This document shows, piece after piece, positions 35,114-43,397 of a stretch of DNA of 64,000 nucleotides. The DNA comes from an uncultured Bacilli bacterium. Lineage in GTDB: Bacteria; Bacillota_I; Bacilli_A; RF39; UBA660. The position numbers were made by a program, and so were the translations under genes. Position 1 is the stretch's first letter, and each line of letters starts with the position of its first letter. The DNA lies in assembly GCA_934096105.1 (NCBI GenBank), contig CAKOLH010000001.1:1-64000 (forward strand), read 5' to 3'. Below the pieces are notes generated by a model. The model was not told the origin of the DNA and searched no databases. It saw only the letters and a program-made list of their open reading frames with translations.

Positions 35114-36295
35114 ATGAAAAAGACAATTAGAAATTATAGATTAGAGGGAAAAAAGGTTATTATAAGATGTGACTTTAATGTACCTTTGAATAGTAAAAAT
35201 AAAATAACTGATTATACTAGAATAAAGGCTAACTTAAAAACTATTAGATATGCCATTATGAAAGGAGCTAAAGTTATTTTACTTTCACATTTAGGTAAGG
35301 TAAAAACTGATTTGGATAAGAAGAATAATAGCTTGTATCCAGTGGCTATAGCTTTATCTAGATATTTAAATAAGGAAGTTAAGTTTTCTCCTGATACTAG
35401 AGGTTATAAATTGGAAAGTATGATTAATGAACTTAATAATGGTGATGTTTTATTAGTGGAAAATACTAGATTTGAGGATATATGTGGTAAAAAAGAATCA
35501 AACTGTGATGAAGAATTATCTAAATATTGGGCATCACTAGGTGATATTTTTATTGAGGATGCTTATGGTTCTTGTCATAGAAATCATGCTTCAGTTACTG
35601 GTATACCTAAATACTTACCTAGTGGTATTGGTTTTCTAATTGAAAATGAATTAAATAAAATTAATACAGTTCTAGATAGTGATACTCATCCATTTATTGT
35701 AGTAATGGGTGGTAAAAAAGTAGATGATAAGATAGTACTTATTGAAAAGCTTTTGGAGAAGTGTGATAAGCTTTTAGTAGGTGGAGCAATGTCTTTTACT
35801 TTTCTAAAGGCTATGGGATATAATGTTGGTAAATCAATTGTCAGTGATGAACATATTCCTTTTTGTAAGAGAATGTTAGAAGAATATCCAAATAAGATTG
35901 TATTACCGGAAGATTTTATTACTGAGAAAGATGATGTACTTGGTAATACTATGATAGAGCATTTTGAAGATGATGATATTGGATATGATATAGGTTCTAA
36001 AACAGTTAATAAGTTTAATAAAATACTTAGTACCGCTAAAAGAGTAATATTAAATGGTCCTATGGGAATGTTTGAAGAAGGTAGATTTAGTAATGGTACT
36101 TATTTGATTATGAAACAACTTAGTGAGATTAAGGCTAAAACTGTTGTTGGTGGTGGAGATACTGCTGCAGCAGTTAATAAACTTGGCTTTGAAAAGAAAT
36201 TTTATCATGTTTCTACTGGTGGTGGTGCAACTATGAAATATCTAGAAGATGGTAAACTGATTGGAATTGAAGTGATTGATGATGAAAAAAAATAA
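35114..36295 (+). CDS. pgk: Phosphoglycerate kinase (divergent)
   Basis: A 393-residue protein of normal length, with RCDFNVPLNSKN, LSHLGK, EDAYGSCHRNHAS, LNGPMGMFE, GGGDTAAAV and STGGGA. These support 1,3-bisphosphoglycerate plus ADP to 3-phosphoglycerate plus ATP. Several blocks depart from consensus: VENTRFEDICGKKE (usual form ENVRFHxxE) and GGKKVDDKI (usual GGAKVSDK). It overlaps the next gene by about 17 bp. Within a pgk-membrane protein-tpiA arrangement, it is either the sole PGK or a second, divergent copy. Confidence 0.9.
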   Translation: MKKTIRNYRLEGKKVIIRCDFNVPLNSKNKITDYTRIKANLKTIRYAIMKGAKVILLSHLGKVKTDLDKKNNSLYPVAIALSRYLNKEVKFSPDTRGYKLESMINELNNGDVLLVENTRFEDICGKKESNCDEELSKYWASLGDIFIEDAYGSCHRNHASVTGIPKYLPSGIGFLIENELNKINTVLDSDTHPFIVVMGGKKVDDKIVLIEKLLEKCDKLLVGGAMSFTFLKAMGYNVGKSIVSDEHIPFCKRMLEEYPNKIVLPEDFITEKDDVLGNTMIEHFEDDDIGYDIGSKTVNKFNKILSTAKRVILNGPMGMFEEGRFSNGTYLIMKQLSEIKAKTVVGGGDTAAAVNKLGFEKKFYHVSTGGGATMKYLEDGKLIGIEVIDDEKK

Positions 36296-37301
36296 GCTTA
36301 CTGTATATTTGACTGTTGTTATAATACTATTTGTATGTGTATTATATGTTTCTTTGAAAGACGATTATAAAGATATCTTGAATGCACTTGATGATGTTAA
36401 TATATTGTTTCTTTTGATAGGAGTATTTTTTATGTTTCTATCTAAGTATTTTCTTGGAGAAACATTATATTTTTTGACTAAAAAAGAAAAGTCTGATATT
36501 AAAATAAAAGATATGGTACTTATTGAACTTATTTATCCCTTTTTTGCGGGTATTACTCCTAGTTCATTAGGTGGTGAGTCTTTTGAAATATTATATATGA
36601 GAGACTGTGGTATTTCGGTGGGTAAGGGATCTAATATTACTATACAGAAGTTTATTACTTATCAGATATCACTACTTATTATTAATACGATGGCAGTAAT
36701 TTTAAACTTGTTTATTAGGGTTGTGCCTCTTAATAGTTTTGTCTTTTCTTTTGTAGTTATTAATTTCTTGATAAATGGATTTTTGCTTGGTTTCTTTTTC
36801 TTGGTGGCCTACAATAAGAAGTTTAATCATTTTATTATGAAGAAGGGACTACAGATAGGTCATAAACTTCATTTTGTTAGAAATATTGAGAAGACTAGAG
36901 ATAGATTAGATAATTATTTAAAGAACTTTGATGAGGGTGTTGAAAAGTTAAAACATGATAAGAAGTTGTTTTTTAAGGTAATTGGTATTCAAATGTTATC
37001 ATTCTTATTTTATATGTTAGCGGCTTATCCAGTAGCGGTATCTATGGGTATTACTAGTATTAGTGCTGTTAAGATGTTTATTTTGGCTACTTATGTTAAG
37101 ATGCTTAGTCTTATATTTATTACTCCTGGTAATAGTGGGGCAGCAGAATATAACTTTGTGTATTTATTTACTGGTCTTATATCTGAGTCTGATATAATGG
37201 CATACATGTTGATGTGGAGACTTGTTACTTATTATATTCCTCTTATAGTAGGTGGTTTAATTGCAATTACGTGGAAGAAGGTGAAACATAATTATGAATA
37301 A
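36279..37301 (+). CDS. UPF0104/YbhN-like flippase-domain membrane protein
   Basis: A 340-residue protein with about eight TM helices, starting at ATG 36279 or 36282 inside the pgk end. Features of the lysylphosphatidylglycerol synthase TM (UPF0104) family include PSSLGGESFEILYMR near residues 92-106 and TPGNSGAAEYNFVYLF near residues 280-295. Related domains move lipids across the membrane. No synthetase domain is attached. Placement between pgk and tpiA with overlaps at both ends implies co-translation but gives no obvious functional link. Confidence 0.82.
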   Translation: MMKKNKLTVYLTVVIILFVCVLYVSLKDDYKDILNALDDVNILFLLIGVFFMFLSKYFLGETLYFLTKKEKSDIKIKDMVLIELIYPFFAGITPSSLGGESFEILYMRDCGISVGKGSNITIQKFITYQISLLIINTMAVILNLFIRVVPLNSFVFSFVVINFLINGFLLGFFFLVAYNKKFNHFIMKKGLQIGHKLHFVRNIEKTRDRLDNYLKNFDEGVEKLKHDKKLFFKVIGIQMLSFLFYMLAAYPVAVSMGITSISAVKMFILATYVKMLSLIFITPGNSGAAEYNFVYLFTGLISESDIMAYMLMWRLVTYYIPLIVGGLIAITWKKVKHNYE

Positions 37302-37995
37302 ATTAGTTGTTCTTAATCATAAGATGAGTCTTTTATATGATGATTTATATAGTTATATAGAGATGCTTAATAATATTGAGACTGATTGTGATATTGTTGT
37401 ATGTCCATCTAATATTTATTTAGAGGCATTCTTAAATAATTCTGATTATGCTATTGGGTGTCAGAATATTAATTATAACTTAGATGTTAATAATACTGGT
37501 GAGATATCTACTGACCAAGTAAGAGCTCTTGGAGTAGAGTATGCTATTATAGGACATAATGAGAGAGTAGAAAAGTATCATGAGAATAAGAATATTGTTA
37601 ATATGAAACTTATCGCGGCTTTAGAGGCTAATATATTACCAATTCTTTGTTTTGGTGAGAATATTGATGAGGATTATAAAGTGGCTATTCCTAAAATACT
37701 TGATGTTTATTTAAAAGATGTTCTTAATATTGATTTTATTACTTTTGCTTATGAACCTGTTTATGCTATTGGTACTGGAACACTTCCAAGTGTTGATAGA
37801 ATTAAGGAAGTAACTGATTTTATTAGTAAATATATTGAAGATAAATATCATAAGAAGCCTAGTATTATATATGGTGGTAGTGTTGATAGTAGTAATATTG
37901 ATGAAATTATTAATATAGAAAGGTTATCTGGTGTTATGGTAGGAGCTATATCATCGAATATAAAAGAAATACAAAAAATATTTAAAAATATATAG
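37294..37995 (+). CDS. tpiA: Triosephosphate isomerase (divergent, short)
   Basis: 233 residues, slightly shorter than the usual ~250. It has the Asn/Lys pair in VLNHKMS, the catalytic His in IIGHNERVEK, the catalytic Glu in AYEPVYAIGTG, and IIYGGSVDSSNI plus VMVGAISS at the phosphate site. The standard GHSERR is changed to GHNERV. It interconverts DHAP and GAP. All catalytic residues are present, so activity is expected. It overlaps the YbhN-like gene by 8 bp. Confidence 0.9.
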   Translation: MNKLVVLNHKMSLLYDDLYSYIEMLNNIETDCDIVVCPSNIYLEAFLNNSDYAIGCQNINYNLDVNNTGEISTDQVRALGVEYAIIGHNERVEKYHENKNIVNMKLIAALEANILPILCFGENIDEDYKVAIPKILDVYLKDVLNIDFITFAYEPVYAIGTGTLPSVDRIKEVTDFISKYIEDKYHKKPSIIYGGSVDSSNIDEIINIERLSGVMVGAISSNIKEIQKIFKNI

Positions 37996-38028
37996 AGAAG
38001 TACTTAATAAGATATTTCTCTATTTTTC
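37992..38028 (+). terminator. Terminator after tpiA
   Basis: ATAGAGAA/TTCTCTAT stem, 16-nt loop, TTTTTC tail. Confidence 0.65.
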
Positions 38029-38045
38029 TTTGGTTTATAGTATAA

Positions 38046-38052
38046 TTCGACA
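38046..38052 (-). promoter_or_regulatory. 0A box upstream of spo0A
   Basis: TTCGACA is an exact reverse complement of the Spo0A-binding consensus TGTCGAA. It lies 56 bp before the spo0A start and just downstream of a TATAAT (38041-38046), a position suited to autoregulation. Confidence 0.6.
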
Positions 38053-38107
38053 TATTTTTCGTTTTTGATGCAGTACAATGATAATGTAAGAAAGAAGGTA
38101 TAAGAAA

Positions 38108-38863
38108 ATGGAAAAAATAAAAGTTTTAATGATTGATGATAATGTTAATTTAGTGGAGATGGTTAAGGATTATTTTGAGAATCATCCTAAGATTGAAATT
38201 GTTGGTAGTGCTAATGATGGAATGGAAGGGTTGAATATTATTAAGGAAGGTAAACTTAAATATGACCTTATTGTACTAGATTTGATTATGCCAAAGAAAG
38301 ATGGGATGGGTGTTCTTAAAGAATTAAAGGATTCTAATATTGCTTCTAATGTGATTGTGGCTACTTCTTATAATGCTCCTGATACGATAAGGAAGGTTAG
38401 TGAATATGGGGCTAATTATTATATACTTAAGCCTTTTGAACTTCCTGACTTAGAAGAGAAGATACTGGATACTTTTAATACTAATAAGAGTAAGAGTATT
38501 AATCTTATTAGTAATAATCTGCAGATATCTATTAGTAAGATGTTACATGAACTTGGTATGCCATCACATATTAAGGGATATCAATATATTAGGGAGGCTA
38601 TTTCAATGGTATATGATAATCCGGAGATAGTAGGAGGTATTACTAAGGAATTATATCCTACTTTGGCTGGTAAATTTGATACTACTGTATCGAGAGTTGA
38701 AAGGGCTATTAGGCATGCTATTGAGGTATCTTGGAATAGAGGTGACTGGGATTTGATGGAAGAGGTATTTGGTCATAGTGTGGATATTGATAAGGCTAAA
38801 CCTACTAATTCGGAGTTTATTGTTACGGTAGCGGATAAACTTAGACTTGAATATGTTAGATAA
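38108..38863 (+). CDS. spo0A: Stage 0 sporulation protein A (response regulator)
   Basis: A 251-residue two-domain protein. The receiver (1-120) has the acidic pair Asp10-Asp11, phospho-acceptor Asp58 in [12 protein letters not shown] and Lys108 in YYILKPF. The C-terminal DNA-binding domain (about 135-250) has the highly conserved helix [18 protein letters not shown] (194-211). This is diagnostic for Spo0A, the master regulator of sporulation entry. In most endospore formers spoIVB precedes spo0A; here tpiA does. A 0A box lies upstream, suggesting self-control. It supports a sporulating ancestor or lifestyle. Confidence 0.95.
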   Translation: MEKIKVLMIDDNVNLVEMVKDYFENHPKIEIVGSANDGMEGLNIIKEGKLKYDLIVLDLIMPKKDGMGVLKELKDSNIASNVIVATSYNAPDTIRKVSEYGANYYILKPFELPDLEEKILDTFNTNKSKSINLISNNLQISISKMLHELGMPSHIKGYQYIREAISMVYDNPEIVGGITKELYPTLAGKFDTTVSRVERAIRHAIEVSWNRGDWDLMEEVFGHSVDIDKAKPTNSEFIVTVADKLRLEYVR

Positions 38864-38866
38864 TAA

Positions 38867-38895
38867 AAGAAAAGACAGTGATTGTCTTTTCTTAA
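38867..38895. terminator. Bidirectional terminator between spo0A and the deaminase gene
   Basis: AAGAAAAGACA/TGTCTTTTCTT stem with a 5-nt loop, between convergent genes; the far arm reaches the stop codon of the minus-strand gene. Confidence 0.75.
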
Positions 38896-39380
38896 TAACC
38901 TAATACTTTTTCTAAACTTTCGTCATTATCTATGTATTCTTGTACTTTAATTATACGATATTTCTTTTTGGTATCTCTAATTATTACTTCTTTGATACCG
39001 GAATTGATAATCATTCTTTTGCATAGGGCACAAGGATTAGCATTTTCAACATAGGTATGGTCTTTATAGTTTATTCCTACTAGATATAGAGTGGAATCTA
39101 TCATATCTCTTCTTGATGCACTGATAATGGCATTCTGCTCGGCATGAACACTACGGCATAGTTCGTATCTTTCTCCTCTTGGGATATTTAATTTTTCTCT
39201 TGTGCAATAGCCAAGATCACAGCAGTTTTTTCTTCCACGGGGGGCTCCAACATAGCCTGTTGATATTATTTCATCATTTTTGACAATGATGGCTCCAAAG
39301 TTTCTTCTTAGACATGTTCCCCTTTCAACAACGGTTTCAGCAATGTCTAAGTAGTAATTTATTTTATCTATTCTTTCCAT
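38892..39380 (-). CDS. dCMP/cytidine deaminase family protein
   Basis: A 162-residue zinc deaminase. The HAE motif is in SVHAEQNAI and the second zinc site in NPCALCKRMI. An inserted stretch CCDLGYCTREKLNIPRGERYELC holds extra cysteines, as in the deoxycytidylate deaminase group. It would convert dCMP to dUMP or act on a related substrate. It is one of two such proteins here (see 47478) and they share little beyond the motifs, so the two may have different substrates. The start follows AGAGGTGT on the minus strand. Confidence 0.85.
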   Translation of the reverse strand: MERIDKINYYLDIAETVVERGTCLRRNFGAIIVKNDEIISTGYVGAPRGRKNCCDLGYCTREKLNIPRGERYELCRSVHAEQNAIISASRRDMIDSTLYLVGINYKDHTYVENANPCALCKRMIINSGIKEVIIRDTKKKYRIIKVQEYIDNDESLEKVLGY

Positions 39381-39488
39381 AATACACCTCTTATAAAGAT
39401 TATATCAAATAAAGTGTAAATTTGGAATAAAAACTATTCTTTTTTCATAATTTGTGTTATATTATAGGTGTAAGTAAGGAGAATGAAT

Positions 39489-40535
39489 ATGGATAATGAG
39501 AATAAACCTATAATGGAGACTGAACCTTTTGATTATAAGGAGGATAATGGTGATATGAAAATGAAACTTAATAGAAGTAATGATGATAATAAGAAGAAAA
39601 TTATTATGTATGTTGTTATAGGAATAGTAGTACTTATTTTGATTTTGGTTATGATTTATATTATTCTTGGTAATAAGAAAGATAATGCTGATAATAAGAA
39701 GAATGATACTGATATTGTAAATAAGAATGAGGATAAAGATAAGGATACTAATAAGAGTAATATGGGATATGTATCTTGTGATGATAATACTTCGCTTCTT
39801 AATGTAAGGAATTCTACTAGTGGGGATATTATTGATGGGTTATCCTGTTATAAGGAAGTTACTATTGAAGAGGAACTACCTGGTACGGATAATTGTAAGA
39901 AGTGGTATAAGGTTAGTTATGTGAAGAGGGGTAGTAATTATACTGGGTATGCTTGTGGTACTTATATTAAGGTAGAAGATATAGATAAGAATACTATTAA
40001 GACTGCTAAAGAGGTTATTGATAAGGCTAATAATTATTATGAGAATAGTGTTCTTAAGGCTTATTGTGGGGAGAATCCTGGTGAAACTAAGACTATTGAA
40101 TATAATGAGAATGGTAATGGTTTTAAAGGGTATTATGTTAAGTCTGAGTATAAGAATCTTGAGGAGTTAAAGAAGCATTTGCTTACTTTCTTAGATGAAT
40201 CGCTTATTAAGACTGAACTTAAACTTTCGGATATTAATAATAAGAGAATGTATGATGACTACTATGAGATTGATGGTAATTTATATTGTAGGAATTATTC
40301 TGGTAAGGGATGGCATACTAGATATACTGGTAACTATGATATTGAGATTACTAATAGTAGTGATAGTAGAATATCTGGTAATATTGTTTATGAATATTTA
40401 ACAGAAGAGAGTACTTGTGATGTTAAGAACTTATCTAAGTGTAGTAATTCTAATTTTAAATATGAACTTGGTAAGTTTAATATTGATAAAGTGGATAATA
40501 ATTATGTTGTTACTAAGATAGACTTTCATGAATAA
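39489..40535 (+). CDS. Membrane-anchored protein with SH3-like domain
   Basis: ATG 39489 is preferred over 39483 because AAGGAG lies 2 bp from the earlier ATG. The 348-residue product has a cytoplasmic N-terminal 35 residues, one TM (about 38-60), a very charged Asp/Lys/Asn linker, then an SH3b-like domain (about 95-160; LLNVRNSTSGDIIDGLSCYKEV). A C-terminal domain with six cysteines (for example CGENPG, CRNYSG, CDVKNLSKC) follows. It should face outside the cell. I do not recognise the C-terminal domain. Confidence 0.75.
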   Translation: MDNENKPIMETEPFDYKEDNGDMKMKLNRSNDDNKKKIIMYVVIGIVVLILILVMIYIILGNKKDNADNKKNDTDIVNKNEDKDKDTNKSNMGYVSCDDNTSLLNVRNSTSGDIIDGLSCYKEVTIEEELPGTDNCKKWYKVSYVKRGSNYTGYACGTYIKVEDIDKNTIKTAKEVIDKANNYYENSVLKAYCGENPGETKTIEYNENGNGFKGYYVKSEYKNLEELKKHLLTFLDESLIKTELKLSDINNKRMYDDYYEIDGNLYCRNYSGKGWHTRYTGNYDIEITNSSDSRISGNIVYEYLTEESTCDVKNLSKCSNSNFKYELGKFNIDKVDNNYVVTKIDFHE

Positions 40536-40542
40536 AAATGTA

Positions 40543-40575
40543 AAATATATCAAAAAATACTTGATATATTTTTAT
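40543..40575 (+). terminator. Terminator after the SH3-like gene
   Basis: AAATATATCAA/TTGATATATTT 11-bp stem followed by T-rich sequence. The right arm (TTGATA) also fits as a -35 for lon. Confidence 0.7.
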
Positions 40576-40582
40576 TTTATGG

Positions 40583-40651
40583 TATTATAAATAACCAAGG
40601 AAGTGATGCACATCTACAATTAATTTTTAATTAGTTAGTATGTGCTTTTTT
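40583..40651 (+). promoter_or_regulatory. lon leader with terminator-like hairpin (possible attenuator)
   Basis: Between TATTAT (40583-40588) and the lon ribosome site lies GCACAT/ATGTGC (40608-40613 with 40640-40645). It encloses a second stem AATTAA/TTAATT and is followed by T6. An intrinsic terminator placed in the 5' leader suggests conditional read-through into lon. Confidence 0.5.
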
Positions 40652-40671
40652 GTTTATTTGGAGGTCATCTT

Positions 40672-42966
40672 ATGATTGAGACTAATTTACCGATATTGTA
40701 CTTAAGAGAAGTAGTATTACTTCCATTTAATGAAATTAGATTAGAGTTTACTGAAGATAAAGAAAAGAATATTCTTGATATTTCTATGAAGAATTATGAT
40801 AGTAATATTCTGCTTATTAATTTGGCTGATCCTCTTGAGGAGGCTCCACTTATTAATGATTTATCTAATGTTGGTATTTTGGCTAAGATTAAGTCTAAGA
40901 TAGATCTTCCTAATGGGATAACAAGAGTGGTACTAAAGGGTATTGATAGGGTTACGATATCTAGTTATGTTGAGGATACTACAGTATTATCGGCTTTTGT
41001 TGTTCCTACTAAAGAATATGATTATAATGAGGTGGAGGCTGCTGCTTTAAAGAGAGTTTTATATCGTAAATTGGATGAGTATATTGATATTTCTCCTTAT
41101 ATGTCTAATACTGTTCTTGGTAGAATTAATGATGTTAAGAATATTAGTAAGTTATCTGATATTATAGTAGCAGAACTTCCTTTGGAATATAAGGATTTGA
41201 TTAAGTATATAGAGATTACTAATCCGATGGTTAGGATTAAGAATATTATTGAGGATTTATCTAAAGAGATAGAGACTGTTAGATTAGAGAATGAAATTGA
41301 AGATAATTTGAAGGTTAAGTTAGAGGAAGACCAAAGGGAATATATGCTTAAGGAGAAGATTAGGCTTATTAAGGAAGAACTTGGGGAGACTGATTTAAAA
41401 GAAGAGGATATTAATAAGGTTAGGAATAAGATGAATAGTCTTAAATTACCTGATAATATTACGAAGAGACTTAATGAAGAGATAGAGAGATATTCTCTTA
41501 CTAGTAGTGCTTCGCCGGAAGTTACTACGATTAGGAGTTATATTGATTGGCTTTTGGCATTACCTTGGAATAATGAGAGTAAGGATATTACGGATATTAA
41601 GAAGATAGAGAGTACTTTGGATGAATCGCATTTTGGTCTTGATAGTGTTAAGAAGAGAATTCTTGAGTTTATAGCGGTTAAGAAGAAGACTAATACTGCT
41701 AATAGTCCGATACTTTGTTTGGTTGGGCCTCCAGGTGTTGGTAAGACATCGCTTGCTAGTTCTATTGCTAGAGCACTTGGTAAGGAGTTTGTTAAGGTAT
41801 CTTTGGGTGGTATTAATGATGAGGCTGAGATACTTGGCCATAGGAGAACTTATGTAGGGGCTTCTCCTGGTAAGATTATTCAGCAGATGAAGAAGGCTAA
41901 GACTTCTAATCCGGTATTTTTGATTGATGAAGTTGATAAGATTACTAAGGATTATAAAGGAGATCCAGCGTCAGCGTTACTTGAGATACTTGATAAGTCA
42001 CAGAATAATAAGTTTTGTGATAATTATATTGAAGAAGAGTTTGATTTGAGTAAGGTACTTTTTATACTTACTGCGAATAATATTGAGAAAGTACCTGCTC
42101 CTTTACTTGATAGATTAGAGATTATTGAGTTATCTAGTTATACGATATATGAAAAGGTTAGCATTGCTAAGTATCATTTAATTCCTAATTTACTTGAGGA
42201 TTACAAAGTAAAGGGTATTAAGTTTACTGATGAGGCTATTGAGAAGATTATTACTTCTTATACTAAAGAGGCTGGGGCTAGAGATTTGTATAGACAAATT
42301 GATTCGGTAATTAGAAAGGTTATTATATCTAGAGATAGGAATAGTAGGGTAGATGTTACTCCTTCGGATATTGAGGTATATTTAGGTCCTTCTAAATATA
42401 GTATTATGGCTAATGAAGAGACTAATAAGACTGGTATTGTTAATGGGCTTGCTTATACTCCTTATGGGGGTACTATTCTTAAGGTTACTTGTACTTTGTA
42501 TCCTGGTCATGGTAATGTTACTTTGACTGGTGCTTTAGGAGATGTTATTAAAGAGAGTATTTATATTGCTCTTAGTTATATTAAGGCTAATAATACTAAG
42601 TTTAAGATTGATTATAAGATATTTGAGGAGTCTGATTTTCACTTTCATATTGAGGAAGGGGCTGTTCCTAAAGATGGTCCTTCTGCGGGTATTACTATTG
42701 TTACTGCTATTCTTAGTTTACTTAAGAATAGGGTTATTGATAATAAGATATCTATGACTGGTGAGATTACTTTAAGAGGTAAGATACTTCCTGTTGGGGG
42801 TCTTAAAGAGAAACTTATATCTGCTGTTACTAATGGTATTACTACTGTGTATTTACCTTTAGAGTTATCTAAAGAACTTATATTACTTCCTAGTGAAGTT
42901 AAAGATAGACTTGATATTGTCTTAGTAGAAGACTATGAGGATGTATACAAGAGATTATTTAAGTAA
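40672..42966 (+). CDS. lon: ATP-dependent protease Lon
   Basis: ATG 40672 follows TTGGAGGTCATCTT. The 764-residue protein has the N-terminal LonN domain (LPILYLREVVLLPFNEI, about 1-190), a coiled-coil region (about 190-260), the AAA+ module with GPPGVGKTS (about 350-360) and FLIDEVDK, and the protease domain with the catalytic Ser in KDGPSAG (about 668). The Lys of the Ser-Lys dyad lies further on. It degrades misfolded and regulatory proteins. No CIRCE or CtsR box is visible, but the leader has a possible attenuator. Confidence 0.97.
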   Translation: MIETNLPILYLREVVLLPFNEIRLEFTEDKEKNILDISMKNYDSNILLINLADPLEEAPLINDLSNVGILAKIKSKIDLPNGITRVVLKGIDRVTISSYVEDTTVLSAFVVPTKEYDYNEVEAAALKRVLYRKLDEYIDISPYMSNTVLGRINDVKNISKLSDIIVAELPLEYKDLIKYIEITNPMVRIKNIIEDLSKEIETVRLENEIEDNLKVKLEEDQREYMLKEKIRLIKEELGETDLKEEDINKVRNKMNSLKLPDNITKRLNEEIERYSLTSSASPEVTTIRSYIDWLLALPWNNESKDITDIKKIESTLDESHFGLDSVKKRILEFIAVKKKTNTANSPILCLVGPPGVGKTSLASSIARALGKEFVKVSLGGINDEAEILGHRRTYVGASPGKIIQQMKKAKTSNPVFLIDEVDKITKDYKGDPASALLEILDKSQNNKFCDNYIEEEFDLSKVLFILTANNIEKVPAPLLDRLEIIELSSYTIYEKVSIAKYHLIPNLLEDYKVKGIKFTDEAIEKIITSYTKEAGARDLYRQIDSVIRKVIISRDRNSRVDVTPSDIEVYLGPSKYSIMANEETNKTGIVNGLAYTPYGGTILKVTCTLYPGHGNVTLTGALGDVIKESIYIALSYIKANNTKFKIDYKIFEESDFHFHIEEGAVPKDGPSAGITIVTAILSLLKNRVIDNKISMTGEITLRGKILPVGGLKEKLISAVTNGITTVYLPLELSKELILLPSEVKDRLDIVLVEDYEDVYKRLFK

Positions 42967-42970
42967 TTGA

Positions 42971-43055
42971 CACTGTAAGTCTTAGGTCTTACAGTGTTCT
43001 TTTTAGCCTAAGGTCTAAAAAGAATATATCTACATATCTATTATATATAAGCCAT
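42971..43055 (-). repeat. Twin-hairpin element, copy 3 (reverse orientation)
   Basis: Read on the minus strand: GGCTTATATATAATAGATATGTAGATATA, then TTCTTTTTAG/CTAAAAAGAA (42997-43024), then CACTGTAAG/CTTACAGTG (42971-42996). It lies just past the lon stop, so its hairpins may also end the lon transcript. Confidence 0.75.
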
Positions 43056-43141
43056 ATCTATATATTTAGTATAAATTGTTCTATAAAATACTTGTATAAA
43101 TATTTAATTTATGTTATTATTTTGTATGTAAGGTAAATAGA

Positions 43142-43273
43142 TTGATTTGTTCTAAATATTTATAATTTTTATATATTTTTTAGAATAAAAATCAACAAGA
43201 AAAGGAGGCCCTTCTTATGATTAAAATGGTAAATAGAAATGTTAACTATTTGTTAATTAGGGGGGGGGCTTGA
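43142..43273 (+). other. Leader region with 18-aa reading frame and G9 tract
   Basis: An inverted repeat (TTGATTT...AAATCAA, 43142-43195, with inner TTCTAAA/TTTAGAA) precedes a perfect AAAGGAGG and a short frame at 43217-43273. That frame begins MIKMVNRNVNYLLIR and ends in Gly codons spanning nine consecutive G (43260-43268). Such a G run is striking in this AT-rich DNA. The frame is followed by a strong terminator (43322-43375), so it may be a separate small transcript or a leader for the surface-protein genes. Confidence 0.45.
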
Positions 43274-43321
43274 AAGTCTATTAACCTATATAAATAAAGG
43301 AATTATAATTAATTTTAATAT

Positions 43322-43375
43322 AAAGACTATAAAGAGAACTAATAGAAATATTAGTCTTTCTTTATAGTCTTTTTA
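43322..43375 (+). terminator. Strong composite terminator upstream of the surface-protein operon
   Basis: Outer stem AAAGACTATAAAGA/TCTTTATAGTCTTT (14 bp) and inner ACTAATA-GAAA-TATTAGT hairpin with a GAAA tetraloop, followed by T5. It separates the G9 leader from the genes at 43398 and 43952. Confidence 0.85.
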
Positions 43376-43397
43376 TGTTATAGAAGGAAGGTATATT

